A stretch of 64,000 bases of DNA from Flavobacterium luteum (GTDB lineage: Bacteria > Bacteroidota > Bacteroidia > Flavobacteriales > Flavobacteriaceae). Of this stretch, positions 17,095-26,209 are shown in pieces. The first letter of the stretch is position 1. Every line of letters begins with the position of its first letter. The stretch spans positions 434,001 to 498,000 of the forward strand of contig NZ_WAEM01000002.1 in assembly GCF_008806775.1 (NCBI RefSeq). The letters run 5' to 3'. The position numbers and the translations under genes are program-made. Below the pieces are notes generated by a model, which saw only the letters and a list, made by a program, of their open reading frames with translations, searched no databases and was not told the origin of the DNA.

Positions 17095-18414
17095 ATGGCA
17101 ACCGTAAATTTTAGATTAAGAAGCAAGGCAAACAAAAACGTTTCTATAAAGGTTTATTTGTCCACAGGTCGTGGAAACGTTGTTGAGTTAAATACTGGGT
17201 TCTCCATTAACCCGAAAGATTGGAGCAAAGACACCGACCGCCCCAAACAAAACTCCGCCGAAAACAAAATAATATTCAACAACCTTAAAAAGTTGGAATC
17301 GTATATTTTTGAAAACCTCAACACAGATTTAGGCAAAGGAATTGTAATAGACTCGTTTTGGCTCGAATCAAAAATCAATGATTGTTTTGAACGTGTACAA
17401 AAAACTGACGAGGGAATTATTACAAACTACATTCAAAACATAATTGATACAGCCGATACCCGAAAAGTAAAAGTAAAAGGTGGTTATAAGCACGGACTTT
17501 CGTTAAGTAGAAAAAACAGTTACATAGCAACGAAAAACATCATATTAGAATACCAAACCAAGACGAGAAAACAAATACACTTTACAGACATCAATCAAGC
17601 ATTAATAGATAAGTTTGAATATTGGCTACTTAAAACTAAAAATTACGCCGTAAACACTTCGTCAAAGCATATAGCAAATATTAAAACGGTTTGCATTGAA
17701 GCCGAGAACAAGGGCATTCAGGTAAATTCGTTTGCAAAGCAAATAACTATAGCAACGGAAAGCGATGACGACCGATACATACAAACTTTATCTTTTGCCG
17801 AATTGGACGACATTAGAAAAGCGGACATAACAAGTGAGGCACTCCAAAATGCTCGTAAATGGTTGCTAATAGGTTGTGAAATTGGACAACGTGGCGGGGA
17901 TTTACTCGACATTACACCCGAAAATATAAGATACAAAGGCGGAAATATGTATTTAGACTTAATACAGCAAAAAACAAAGAAACCCGTTACTATTGGAATA
18001 ATCGCCCCACACGTTATAGACATTCTCGAAAATAGTTTTCCATATAAAATCACAACCCAAAAACTAAACGACCATATTAAAAAGGTTTGCGAAACTGCCA
18101 AAATAAATGCAATGACAGAAGGCAAAATATTTGACAAAGATATAGGGCGTAAAGTGTTTAAATCATACGAAAAACACAAACTAATAACGACACATTCTTT
18201 TCGCCGTTCCTTTTGTACTAACTATTATAAAAAAATACCAACACCAGTATTAATGGGTATTTCGGGACACAGCAAAGAATCAATTTTTAGAGTTTACATA
18301 AATGCGCCTGAAGACACAGACGAAAATGCCGATTTGTTTATGAAATTTTACAACGAAATACACAAAGACAAAGAACCTCAACTAAAAGTTATAAAAAACG
18401 GTACAGAAGATTAA
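17095..18414 (+). CDS. Tyrosine recombinase / integrase
   Basis: This 439-aa site-specific recombinase would insert and excise the element at tRNA-Leu. The N-terminal 100 residues resemble the arm-binding domain common in Bacteroidota integrases. A SAM-like core-binding domain follows (about 110-210), then the catalytic domain. Catalytic residues visible are Arg in IGQRGGDLLD (about 266), the HSFRR box (His and Arg, about 366-369), His in GHSKES (about 391) and the nucleophile Tyr in FRVYIN (about 401). It lies 239 bases from the left core, the usual place for such a gene. Its base composition is somewhat richer in C and G than the genes that follow. Confidence 0.93.
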   Translation: MATVNFRLRSKANKNVSIKVYLSTGRGNVVELNTGFSINPKDWSKDTDRPKQNSAENKIIFNNLKKLESYIFENLNTDLGKGIVIDSFWLESKINDCFERVQKTDEGIITNYIQNIIDTADTRKVKVKGGYKHGLSLSRKNSYIATKNIILEYQTKTRKQIHFTDINQALIDKFEYWLLKTKNYAVNTSSKHIANIKTVCIEAENKGIQVNSFAKQITIATESDDDRYIQTLSFAELDDIRKADITSEALQNARKWLLIGCEIGQRGGDLLDITPENIRYKGGNMYLDLIQQKTKKPVTIGIIAPHVIDILENSFPYKITTQKLNDHIKKVCETAKINAMTEGKIFDKDIGRKVFKSYEKHKLITTHSFRRSFCTNYYKKIPTPVLMGISGHSKESIFRVYINAPEDTDENADLFMKFYNEIHKDKEPQLKVIKNGTED

Positions 18415-18498
18415 TTTTAAAACAATTTATTTCAATTTGTTCCGAAAATTATAAAATAAAACTACTTTAGTATTTTAAATCCTATCCTATAACATTCG

Positions 18499-21400
18499 AT
18501 GACCTTACAACAGTATATTGCCAAAATAAATACCCTTTACATAACAGGAAACGCAAGAGAACATTCCTATCGTGGCGATTTGCAGAACTTGATTATGGCA
18601 ATTTTACCCGACGTTTTGGTTACGAATGAACCTGCAAGAGTAAGTTGTGGCGCACCCGATTATGTGTTAACCCGCAAAGATGTACCGATTGGCTATATTG
18701 AGGCAAAAGATATTGGTGTCGATTTAAAAGACAAAAAACTCAAAGAACAATTTGATCGCTACAAATCAGGTTTAACCAATTTGATTTTTACCGATTATAT
18801 GGATTTCCATTTTTATAAAGATGGCGAGTTTATAACCAAAATAGCCATTGCAGAAATCGAAAACGGAACGATAAAACCACTATCCGAAAACTTCGAGCAG
18901 TTTACACATTTAATACAAAATTTTGCCTTAACGGTTTCACAAACCATTAAATCACCTACCAAGTTGGCGCAAATGATGGCGGGGAAAGCAAAATTAATGG
19001 CGGATGTCATTGAAAAGTCATTAGATTACGACGACGAACAGGGCAACCGCTCCAGTATAAAATCGCAAATGTTGTCGTTTCAACAAATGTTGATTCACGA
19101 TATTAATAACAAATCATTTGCCGACATCTACGCCCAAACGATTGCCTACGGTATGTTTGCAGCACGGTATCACGACCCGACTTTGCCCACGTTTTCTCGA
19201 CAAGAAGCGGCAACCCTCATCCCGAAAAGTAACCCCTTTTTACGCAAATTATTTCAAGACATTGCGGGTTACGATTTAGATACTCGTTTGGATTGGATTG
19301 TAGAAGAATTAGTAACCATATTCCTTGCTAGTGATGTGGCGCTCATTATGAAGAACTTTGGCAAAAGCACCAAACAAGAAGATCCAGTCGTACACTTTTA
19401 CGAAACATTTTTGGGCGAATACAACCCCGCATTACGAAAGGCTCGTGGGGTTTGGTACACACCGCAACCCGTTGTTAATTTTATTGTTCGTGCAGTAGAT
19501 GACATATTAAAAACCGAGTTCAATTTGCCACAAGGTTTAGCCGACACCAGTAAAATAAAAATCAAGAAAAAAGCCGTTACCCAAACTAAAGGCAAAGATG
19601 CTAAGATAAAAGAGGTAGAAACAGAAGTTGAGGTTCACAAAGTACAAATATTGGATCCCGCAACAGGAACAGGAACATTTCTTGCCGAAGTAGTAAGACA
19701 CATTCACAAGAAATTTGAAGGACAACAAGGTATTTGGAGCAAGTATGTAACCAATGATTTAATCCCTCGATTGAATGGTTTTGAGTTGTTGATGGCGAGT
19801 TATGCGATGGCACATTTAAAAATGGATATGCTATTAACTGAAACAGGATATAAACCCACCGACGACCAACGGTTTAGAATTTTCCTAACAAACTCCTTAG
19901 AAGAGGCGCACCCCGACACAGGAACGCTATTTAGTTCGTGGTTGTCTGATGAAGCCGACCAAGCCAATGCCGTAAAACGTGATGCACCAGTGATGGTAGT
20001 TATGGGAAATCCGCCTTATAGTGGAGAGAGTGCCAACAAAGGCGAATGGATTATGAATCTAATGGAAGATTATAAAAAAGAACCAGGCGGAAAAGAAAAA
20101 TTAAAAGAGCAGAATTCTAAATTTATTAATGATGATTATGTTAAATTTTTGCGTTTTGGGCAACATTTTATTGATAAAAACGGAAGTGGAATTTTAGCGT
20201 TTATAAACCCACACGGCTTTTTAGATAACCCTACTTTTAGGGGAATGCGTTGGAATTTACTGAATACTTATGATAAAATCTATACAATTGATTTACACGG
20301 AAACAGTAAGAAAAAAGAAACTGCTCCTGATGGCTCTATTGACCAAAATGTTTTTGATATAATGCAAGGTGTTTCTATAAATTTATTTATAAAATCAGGT
20401 AAAAAGAAAAAGAATGAATTAGGAAAAATTTTTCATTATGATTTATTTGGAAAACGAGAATTAAAATATGTTTTTTTAACTGACAACAATGTTCATAGCA
20501 TTCCATTTAAAGAATTAAATTCAACATCACCCTATTATTTTTTTATTGAGAAAGATTCTGAGGTTCAAAAAAGTTATGATTTTGGATTTTCAATTAATGA
20601 ATTATTTTCAAATAGTACCTTGGGAATTCAAACTCATAGGGATTCGTTCGCTATTTCGATAGACAAAAAGACTTTAGAAAATAGAATTACAGATTTTTAT
20701 AGCAATGAAATATCCAATATTGATTTAATTTCAAAATATAACCTAAAGGAAACATCTGAATGGAAATTAGATAAAAACAGAAAAGGTGAATTTGATTCAA
20801 AACTAGTAGTAAAAATTGATTATCGTTTTTTTGATACTAGATTCATATACAACTCTAAAAACATTATTGATAGAGATAGAAAAAACATTATGCAACATAT
20901 GGTCAAATTTAATGTTGCATTAACGGTTTCCAAACAACAGAGTAGTTCTGCGTTTAGACATATTTTTTTATCTGAAAACATACAAGAATCCTGTTTAATT
21001 TCTTTACAAACAAAAGAGGGTGGCTATACATTTCCACTATACCTCTATCCCGAAAATACCAGTCAACAAAACTTATTAGAAACCCATATAAGAACGCCCA
21101 ACCTCAATCTAGAAATTGTAAAACAAATTGCGGAAGGTTTGGGTTTGACATTTACCAACGAAAAAGAAACTACAAAAGGAACTTTTGCCCCGATTGACCT
21201 TTTAGACTATGTCTATGGTGCATTACATTCTCTAACCTATCGGGAGAAATACAAAGAGTTTTTGAAAATAGATTTTCCTCGTGTTCCCTATCCAACCGAA
21301 GCGAAAACCTTTTGGCAATTGGTGGCATTGGGTGGCGAGTTACGACAAATACATTTACTCGAAAGTCCAACCGTTGACAAATACGTTACACAATACCCCG

Positions 21401-21657
21401 AAGACGGTAACAACATCGTTACAAAACCAGTTTACAAAGACGGCAACGTTTACATTAACGAAAATCAATACTTTGCCAATGTCCCACAAGTTGCGTGGGA
21501 GTTTTATATTGGTGGCTACCAACCCGCTCAAAAATGGCTCAAAGACCGTAAGGAAAGAGAATTGAGTTACGAGGATATTTTGCACTATCAAAAAATTATT
21601 GTGGCGTTGAGCGAAACGGAACGAATTATGAAAGAAGTTGATAAGATTAAAATTTAG
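18499..21657 (+). CDS. Single-chain restriction-modification enzyme (nuclease plus N6-adenine methylase)
   Basis: The 1052-aa protein joins cutting and methylation in one chain. The N-terminus has a PD-(D/E)XK nuclease pattern: Asp54 in GAPDYV and Glu68-x-Lys70 in YIEAKD. A helical region follows, then an adenine methylase with motif I ILDPATGTGTF (about 384-394) and catalytic NPPY (about 503-506). The C-terminal 350 residues resemble the specificity domain of Type ISP enzymes (PRVPYPTEAKTFWQLVALGG). Unlike LlaGI-type ISP enzymes it has no helicase between nuclease and methylase, so it resembles Type IIG. A charged insert (about 350-380) sits just before motif I. As element cargo it would defend the host and stabilise the island. 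Confidence 0.88.
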   Translation: MTLQQYIAKINTLYITGNAREHSYRGDLQNLIMAILPDVLVTNEPARVSCGAPDYVLTRKDVPIGYIEAKDIGVDLKDKKLKEQFDRYKSGLTNLIFTDYMDFHFYKDGEFITKIAIAEIENGTIKPLSENFEQFTHLIQNFALTVSQTIKSPTKLAQMMAGKAKLMADVIEKSLDYDDEQGNRSSIKSQMLSFQQMLIHDINNKSFADIYAQTIAYGMFAARYHDPTLPTFSRQEAATLIPKSNPFLRKLFQDIAGYDLDTRLDWIVEELVTIFLASDVALIMKNFGKSTKQEDPVVHFYETFLGEYNPALRKARGVWYTPQPVVNFIVRAVDDILKTEFNLPQGLADTSKIKIKKKAVTQTKGKDAKIKEVETEVEVHKVQILDPATGTGTFLAEVVRHIHKKFEGQQGIWSKYVTNDLIPRLNGFELLMASYAMAHLKMDMLLTETGYKPTDDQRFRIFLTNSLEEAHPDTGTLFSSWLSDEADQANAVKRDAPVMVVMGNPPYSGESANKGEWIMNLMEDYKKEPGGKEKLKEQNSKFINDDYVKFLRFGQHFIDKNGSGILAFINPHGFLDNPTFRGMRWNLLNTYDKIYTIDLHGNSKKKETAPDGSIDQNVFDIMQGVSINLFIKSGKKKKNELGKIFHYDLFGKRELKYVFLTDNNVHSIPFKELNSTSPYYFFIEKDSEVQKSYDFGFSINELFSNSTLGIQTHRDSFAISIDKKTLENRITDFYSNEISNIDLISKYNLKETSEWKLDKNRKGEFDSKLVVKIDYRFFDTRFIYNSKNIIDRDRKNIMQHMVKFNVALTVSKQQSSSAFRHIFLSENIQESCLISLQTKEGGYTFPLYLYPENTSQQNLLETHIRTPNLNLEIVKQIAEGLGLTFTNEKETTKGTFAPIDLLDYVYGALHSLTYREKYKEFLKIDFPRVPYPTEAKTFWQLVALGGELRQIHLLESPTVDKYVTQYPEDGNNIVTKPVYKDGNVYINENQYFANVPQVAWEFYIGGYQPAQKWLKDRKERELSYEDILHYQKIIVALSETERIMKEVDKIKI

Positions 21658-21662
21658 AAATT

Positions 21663-21896
21663 ATGACAACGTACGAAAAATATAAAATAGGTTTATTAGG
21701 GGTTTTTGTTATTGGATTTCTTTTATGTTTTTATGAATATTCTGAAAATGGGCGTTATGTGTTTTCAAATGAAACAGGTACATCACATCCAATAATAATA
21801 GATTCAAAAACAGGAGAATTATATAATATACATGGTTGGGAAAAAGTAAATATCAATGAATTTAAAGATTTAAAATCGAAAAAAATAAATAAATAG
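21663..21896 (+). CDS. Small membrane protein of unknown function
   Basis: I do not recognise a family. The 77-aa protein has one N-terminal hydrophobic helix (GLLGVFVIGFLLCFYEY, about residues 9-25) followed by a soluble part with HPIIIDSKTGELYNIHGW, a short beta-rich segment seen in several small hypothetical proteins. It would be anchored in the inner membrane. It starts 5 bases after the restriction-modification gene, so it is probably cotranscribed with it. Whether it helps the enzyme is unknown. Confidence 0.6.
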   Translation: MTTYEKYKIGLLGVFVIGFLLCFYEYSENGRYVFSNETGTSHPIIIDSKTGELYNIHGWEKVNINEFKDLKSKKINK

Positions 21897-21929
21897 TTGA
21901 AAATTACTAGCACTAAAACAATTTTCAAA

Positions 21930-22886
21930 ATGGATTTTATAGAGTTCAATAAAACAAACCCGCCATATTCAAACAATGAGATCTTTAAATCAATTAAATA
22001 TCTTTTAAAAACCAAAGACGATTCTTTTAGGATATTAACTTTAATATCACACTTTGTGGAATATATTTCAGATGAAAATTTATTAAAATCTACATTAAAA
22101 CTTTTTGAAGGAATTGATTTCTTAACAAACAAATTAGAAACTACTAATATTACCTTTGTAGGAAATATTGAATATAGTGATGCAGAAAAGATTAAAATTA
22201 CTGCCGTAACGAACTCACTAATTTTATCGAATGAACTACACATAAAATTTTTTAGTCCATACATTAATATTTCAGAAATTCCCGAATTAAAATTGATACT
22301 TAACAATGGAATTATTGAGCATAACTCACATGAAATCGAAAAATGGATTAAACGAAATACCTTTAAATCAGTTGTTAATACATTTATGGAATTACCCTTT
22401 TTAAGAGATAAAGAAAATGAAATAAAAAAATTAATTCAATCCATAGCGGAAATTGATTATTTAAACGAAACAGATACATTTTCAAATGAAATAAAATATC
22501 TAAATACCATTAAACATAATCTATTTGAACAAATCCCCCTATCAACCCCCAACCCTGAAAACGAGGAAAATAAAATGTATTTCAAAGTAGGATTACTTTT
22601 TGCTCAAAAAAAAATATTTTCAAAAATAGTTGTTAAAGATAAGTACAAAACTACAAAGTACTGTTACATAGATGAGGTTTTTGATAATCCGAGTCAGTTA
22701 TCAAAACACCTAAATTTAACCCGCCAATACATCAATGACAGTTTCAATAATGCAAATACTAAACATAATATTTTTAAGAACTTCAAACAATTAAAAAACA
22801 TAATTGATTATTGTAATAAAAACACAATAACCATTGACCCTGAATTTTCAAATAAATACTCGATATTAATCGAAAATAAACAATAA
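21930..22886 (+). CDS. Unknown 318-aa element protein with helix-turn-helix-like C-terminus
   Basis: No family is recognised with confidence. I chose the ATG at 21930; a TTG eleven codons upstream (21897) is possible but less likely. The protein is rich in Lys, Asn, Ile and Glu and mostly alpha-helical. Near residues 265-285 the stretch NPSQLSKHLNLTRQYINDSF has the spacing of a helix-turn-helix. Proteins of similar size and layout, including RteC-type regulators, occur in Bacteroidota mobile elements, but I cannot claim that match. It is much more AT-rich than the integrase and lies between the restriction-modification operon and the excisionase-like gene. Confidence 0.6.
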   Translation: MDFIEFNKTNPPYSNNEIFKSIKYLLKTKDDSFRILTLISHFVEYISDENLLKSTLKLFEGIDFLTNKLETTNITFVGNIEYSDAEKIKITAVTNSLILSNELHIKFFSPYINISEIPELKLILNNGIIEHNSHEIEKWIKRNTFKSVVNTFMELPFLRDKENEIKKLIQSIAEIDYLNETDTFSNEIKYLNTIKHNLFEQIPLSTPNPENEENKMYFKVGLLFAQKKIFSKIVVKDKYKTTKYCYIDEVFDNPSQLSKHLNLTRQYINDSFNNANTKHNIFKNFKQLKNIIDYCNKNTITIDPEFSNKYSILIENKQ

Positions 22887-22895
22887 AAAATACCT

Positions 22896-22930
22896 GCACC
22901 AATTCCCGCACAAGTGCAATAATAAGGTGC
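22896..22930. promoter_or_regulatory. Nested hairpin upstream of the excisionase-like gene
   Basis: GCACC (22896-22900) can pair with GGTGC (22926-22930), and inside it GCAC (22908-22911) faces GTGC (22914-22917). The structure sits 53 bases before the start of the helix-turn-helix gene. It could be an operator or a weak terminator; there is no T run. Confidence 0.3.
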
Positions 22931-22982
22931 TAATCAATTTGATAGAATTTCGCAAAGTGAAACAATAAAAACACTTTGTAAA

Positions 22983-23258
22983 ATGGAAGCAATTCAGATC
23001 ATTACTACACCAAATGAATTTAAAAAAGAAATCGCAAACGAGGTTAAAACTCATTTAGACGAATTTCTAAAACACTTTGCCCCAATCCAACCAAAAGAAT
23101 ATTTGACCCGTTCAGACGTGGCGAAAATGTTTTCGGTGGATATCTCGACAATTTCCAATTGGCAAAAGTCAAAACGATTAAATCCTCTCGCTATTTCGGG
23201 AAGAGTCTATTTTTTACGTTCAGAAGTTGAGGCAAGTTTGAAACCCCTAAATGTTTAA
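22983..23258 (+). CDS. Helix-turn-helix protein, excisionase-like
   Basis: The 91-aa protein has a helical N-terminus and a winged helix-turn-helix of the excisionase/MerR-like type: YLTRSDVAKMFSVDISTISNWQKSKRLNPLAISGRVYFLRSEV (about residues 40-85). Proteins of this shape are standard companions of tyrosine integrases in Bacteroidota elements, where they steer excision or regulate transfer genes. It lies 4 bases before the next gene, so the two form an operon. The domain is clear; the excisionase role is inferred from the setting. Confidence 0.8.
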   Translation: MEAIQIITTPNEFKKEIANEVKTHLDEFLKHFAPIQPKEYLTRSDVAKMFSVDISTISNWQKSKRLNPLAISGRVYFLRSEVEASLKPLNV

Positions 23259-23261
23259 ATT

Positions 23262-23666
23262 ATGGGATCAACAGGCTTTACCCCAAAACCAACAATCCAC
23301 GTTTACAAAGAAATAAAAGTAGAAAAGTACAAAACTACAAATCATTATCAAATTGATGCGGTAACAAACGGAAAACAAATTTTGTCCGATTTACTCAATA
23401 TTAATTTAGATAGACAGTTTGCGAAATCCGCCCCTAAATATTGGTTATCTACAAGAGATGGCAATAAGTGGCAAAGATTGACAGGATTGTTTAAAACGCC
23501 TTATTCGTACTTCTACAAGGGCGACAAAGGACAAAACAATCTCAAACACGATTTAATTATTTGTCAATTATCAGAAGACAAAAGCACTTTGATAGTCTAT
23601 TACTATAAAGACTACTACACAAACGATTTTGAAAGAGTAATTAAGTCTATAAAACAAACTTTATAA
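23262..23666 (+). CDS. Unknown 134-aa element protein
   Basis: No family is recognised. The protein begins MGSTGFTPKPTIHVYKEIKVEK and contains KYWLSTRDGNKWQRLTGLFKT near residues 65-85 and a Tyr/Lys-rich end (IVYYYKDYYTNDFERVIKSIK). It has no signal peptide or membrane helix and looks like a small basic cytoplasmic protein. It begins 4 bases after the helix-turn-helix gene and is followed by a terminator 10 bases later, so the pair is one transcript. A link to excision or to replication is possible but unsupported. Confidence 0.6.
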   Translation: MGSTGFTPKPTIHVYKEIKVEKYKTTNHYQIDAVTNGKQILSDLLNINLDRQFAKSAPKYWLSTRDGNKWQRLTGLFKTPYSYFYKGDKGQNNLKHDLIICQLSEDKSTLIVYYYKDYYTNDFERVIKSIKQTL

Positions 23667-23670
23667 AACA

Positions 23671-23702
23671 AAAAAAACGAGAGTTGTTCAGGCTCTCGTT
23701 TA
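23671..23702 (+). terminator. Terminator after the excisionase-like operon
   Basis: AACGAGAG (23676-23683) pairs perfectly with CTCTCGTT (23693-23700) around a 9-base loop, with an A run before and a short T run after. It is 10 bases past the stop codon. Confidence 0.75.
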
Positions 23703-23766
23703 TACTTTGTTCAAAAGTTCAGTTTTCAACAGGCAATGTAAAAAACCTTTGTAAAGATAGTGAAAA

Positions 23767-25080
23767 ATGATAGATTTTATTAAATTTTCAACATTCGATA
23801 TAAGTATAATTAATTATTTTAAAACGAATCCGTTATTAGAGTGGATGAGTAATGAGGATAAATTTAACCGATACGATCCCGAAGTTATAAACACTAAAGA
23901 CAAGTATCAATATAAAGGAATAATTTTTTGCTTTTATCCTAATCAATTAAAAATTAGTTTTCTATCTCACTACTATTTTAACGGTAATTTGCATAATGCA
24001 AACGATTTTAATATATCAGATTGTATAAAAATCCTTTTAGAGTTTAAAAACACGTTTGAAATTGACTGGGAAAAATTAAGAATAATAAATTTGGAATTTG
24101 GAATAAATATCGTTTCCCCAATCTATATAAAAGATTTAATCACATTTTTAAGTTTTCACGAACAACACGAATTTATAAATAATCCTGAATATAAATATAG
24201 CAAACAAAGTCACTCTTTTAATAAGAAAACAGGGATAGCAAATAATAATAAAATAATAAAGGCATACGCAAAAGGTTTACAGTTTCCAGAATTTTGCGAT
24301 ATAAATACATTTAGATTTGAGGTAAAAAGTAGAGAAAGTGCATATATCAATAAATTTGGAATTTTTGATTTAAATGACTTATTAAATGTGAATGTTTACT
24401 ATTTGTTAGTTGATAAATTAATAGAGGAATTTAAAAACGTATTAATTATATATGACAAAATTGATTTTACAAATTTGAACTTAAAAGAAGTTTCAAAATT
24501 AAACACATTATTAAGTCAATCTCATTGGTACAGAATAAAACAAGACAACAAAAGAAACGTCTTTAATGATGAGAAAATAAAGTATTATAAACTCATAGAC
24601 AAAACTGGAAATCATTTAAAAAAACAACTAGAAAAAATCATATTTGAAAAACTAGAGTTATTAAAAAAGGGTGCAATTTCGACACCCAAAGAAAATAATA
24701 AAAAAGGTGCAATTTCGATACTATATAATAGTCGAATACGCACCCAAAACAAAACTCAAAAGGCTAAGGTTAAAAATTCAATTTGTCCCGTGACTGGATT
24801 AAATTTATGTTATGAAAAGGAGGGTGCAAAATACGCCTTAACAACTACATTAAAGAAACTAAAAGAAAGTGATCCTAAAACTTTTGAACTAGTTAAAATC
24901 AATTTACTAAAAAAGTCACATGGGAAACCTAAATTTGAGCAGTCCGAAATAGCGCACCTTGCAAAACAAATAAGAAACGAATATTACAATCCGTTCAAGA
25001 TAAAACAGAATGGATATAAACAGCCGTTAAATTATTTTCAACATTCGCAATTAAACTTTTTATACACATTAGGAATTTAA
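23767..25080 (+). CDS. Possible replication initiator (RstA/phage-plasmid Rep-like pattern)
   Basis: The 437-aa protein is not firmly assignable. The middle has the pattern KIIKAYAKGLQFPEFCDINT then FRFEVKSRE (about residues 160-190), which resembles the K-x-Y-x-K and R-x-E blocks of rolling-circle initiators such as RstA of filamentous phages. The C-terminus has two copies of KKGAIS (about 300 and 318) and a Cys-containing CPVTGLNLCYEKEGAKYA block (about 342-359) like a small metal site. It is the largest gene in the right half of the element. If correct, the element could replicate when excised. The alternative is an unrelated DNA-binding protein. Confidence 0.45.
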   Translation: MIDFIKFSTFDISIINYFKTNPLLEWMSNEDKFNRYDPEVINTKDKYQYKGIIFCFYPNQLKISFLSHYYFNGNLHNANDFNISDCIKILLEFKNTFEIDWEKLRIINLEFGINIVSPIYIKDLITFLSFHEQHEFINNPEYKYSKQSHSFNKKTGIANNNKIIKAYAKGLQFPEFCDINTFRFEVKSRESAYINKFGIFDLNDLLNVNVYYLLVDKLIEEFKNVLIIYDKIDFTNLNLKEVSKLNTLLSQSHWYRIKQDNKRNVFNDEKIKYYKLIDKTGNHLKKQLEKIIFEKLELLKKGAISTPKENNKKGAISILYNSRIRTQNKTQKAKVKNSICPVTGLNLCYEKEGAKYALTTTLKKLKESDPKTFELVKINLLKKSHGKPKFEQSEIAHLAKQIRNEYYNPFKIKQNGYKQPLNYFQHSQLNFLYTLGI

Positions 25081-25092
25081 CACCAAACCAAA

Positions 25093-25323
25093 ATGAAACT
25101 TATAAATTCAGATACTCGATTTGATTATTTCATAGATTATTTTCAAGGCATTGAAATAAGAATAAGGAAAGACAAACTAACCCAGCAAATATATTTTAGT
25201 TCCGAAAGTGTGGCGCAATGTTTAGGGTTTAACAATACCGATGAAATGGTACAAAGTAATGACGAGAGTACAAATATATTTTTAGACGGGATGAACAAAG
25301 GTGAGGTAATTTCGGGTTTTTAA
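25093..25323 (+). CDS. Small protein resembling the start of a Bro-N domain
   Basis: The 76-aa protein contains IEIRIRKDKLTQQIYFSSESVAQCLGFNNTDEM-like sequence, whose order (short beta strands, then a Va-x-x-LG helix) resembles the N-terminal part of Bro-N domains of phage antirepressors. It stops well before a full domain, so it may be a truncated relic or a small stand-alone protein. It starts 12 bases after the gene at 23767-25080 and is likely cotranscribed. Confidence 0.4.
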   Translation: MKLINSDTRFDYFIDYFQGIEIRIRKDKLTQQIYFSSESVAQCLGFNNTDEMVQSNDESTNIFLDGMNKGEVISGF

Positions 25324-25730
25324 ATATTTAATGCACTACACAAGTAATGTAAAACTATTATCACTTTAATTATTGCCACTTTATTTAAATACATTCATAT
25401 ACATATTAAAACCCTATCAAAAAAAAACCTAAAATTTTGATTTGATTCCCAATAAACCAACCCCACACCTCTCAAAAAATTGATTTTCGTTTTTGTCTTT
25501 CGCCCCTCCATACCCTATACCCTATCAACTGCATTGGCATATCAAAATTTTTAATTTTTTTTTAATGTTGAGGTATAAAAAATTTTACATTGTAATTCCG
25601 TCAAGGAATCCTATCTTTAAATAAATTTATCTTTTGTATATAAAAAAGTGTTTTGTATTTACACACGATAGATTTTAAGTAATTTTACTTTTCCATATGT
25701 TAAGACGTACTTAACGTAAAACTAACAAAT
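25324..25730. other. AT-rich noncoding stretch of the element
   Basis: No gene is apparent in these 407 bases. Long A and T runs occur near 25421-25435 and 25545-25563, and CCCTATA words near 25512-25527. Just before the next open frame lies an inverted repeat GTTAAG (25699-25704) and CTTAAC (25710-25715) with a 5-base spacer. It could hold a replication origin or the promoter for the next genes, but nothing decides this. Confidence 0.4.
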
Positions 25731-25994
25731 ATGAACAAAGACAATGAGGATTCACAGGAACAAAAACCGCTAACAAGGGTTCAAATGTCAATATTAAGAG
25801 TAATGTTGAAACGGAAGGAAACGGAATCACAACCAACGTACCTAACGGAAGCGCACCAGAAGAACTCGGAAGCAGCAATGAAATATATAGCAGAGAGCAA
25901 GACGCGTACAATAGACTGGGAGAAAGAATACGATCGAGTGAAACAGAACTCACAAGACCACGCTCGCGACACGGAAAATAAGAATACACCATAG
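25731..25994 (+). CDS. Unknown small ORF in the purine-rich, doubly open region
   Basis: This 87-aa frame starts with ATG and reads MNKDNEDSQEQKPLTRVQMS at its N-terminus. It is charged and helical, with no recognised family. The block QKPLTR-x-Q-x3-LRVM is repeated in the same frame just past the stop codon, at 25995-26090, as QKPLTREQRILLRVM, encoded by a 16-base direct repeat (25764-25779 and 25998-26013). So either a tandem gene pair or a single gene broken by the TAG at 25992. The -1 frame is also open across 25748-25978. It may be a real small protein, but composition alone could keep both frames open. Confidence 0.4.
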   Translation: MNKDNEDSQEQKPLTRVQMSILRVMLKRKETESQPTYLTEAHQKNSEAAMKYIAESKTRTIDWEKEYDRVKQNSQDHARDTENKNTP

Positions 25995-26209
25995 CAGAAA
26001 CCGCTAACAAGGGAGCAAAGGATATTATTAAGGGTGATGAAGTCGAGGGAAGAGGCAAAGGAGAAAGAAAAAAACCAACAGAACAAAAAATAAAAATTAT
26101 TTTTAGTTCATTCATTGAATTTGGAAGAGAGCTCCTGATATTTTTAGAACAGAAGATAAAGGAATTGGGGAAAAAGAAGCAATAAACAAACGTTTAAAAA
26201 TTGACAATT

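Noticed and set aside
18499..21657. Type I restriction system
   Set aside because: There are no separate hsdR, hsdS or hsdM genes and no helicase motifs; nuclease, methylase and specificity parts are in one protein.
25731..25994. A classic slippery heptamer linking this ORF to the -1 frame
   Set aside because: GAA CAA AAA CCG near 25758-25769 does not fit X XXY YYZ in frame, so no good slip site was found for this first pair, unlike the A7 tract near 26470.
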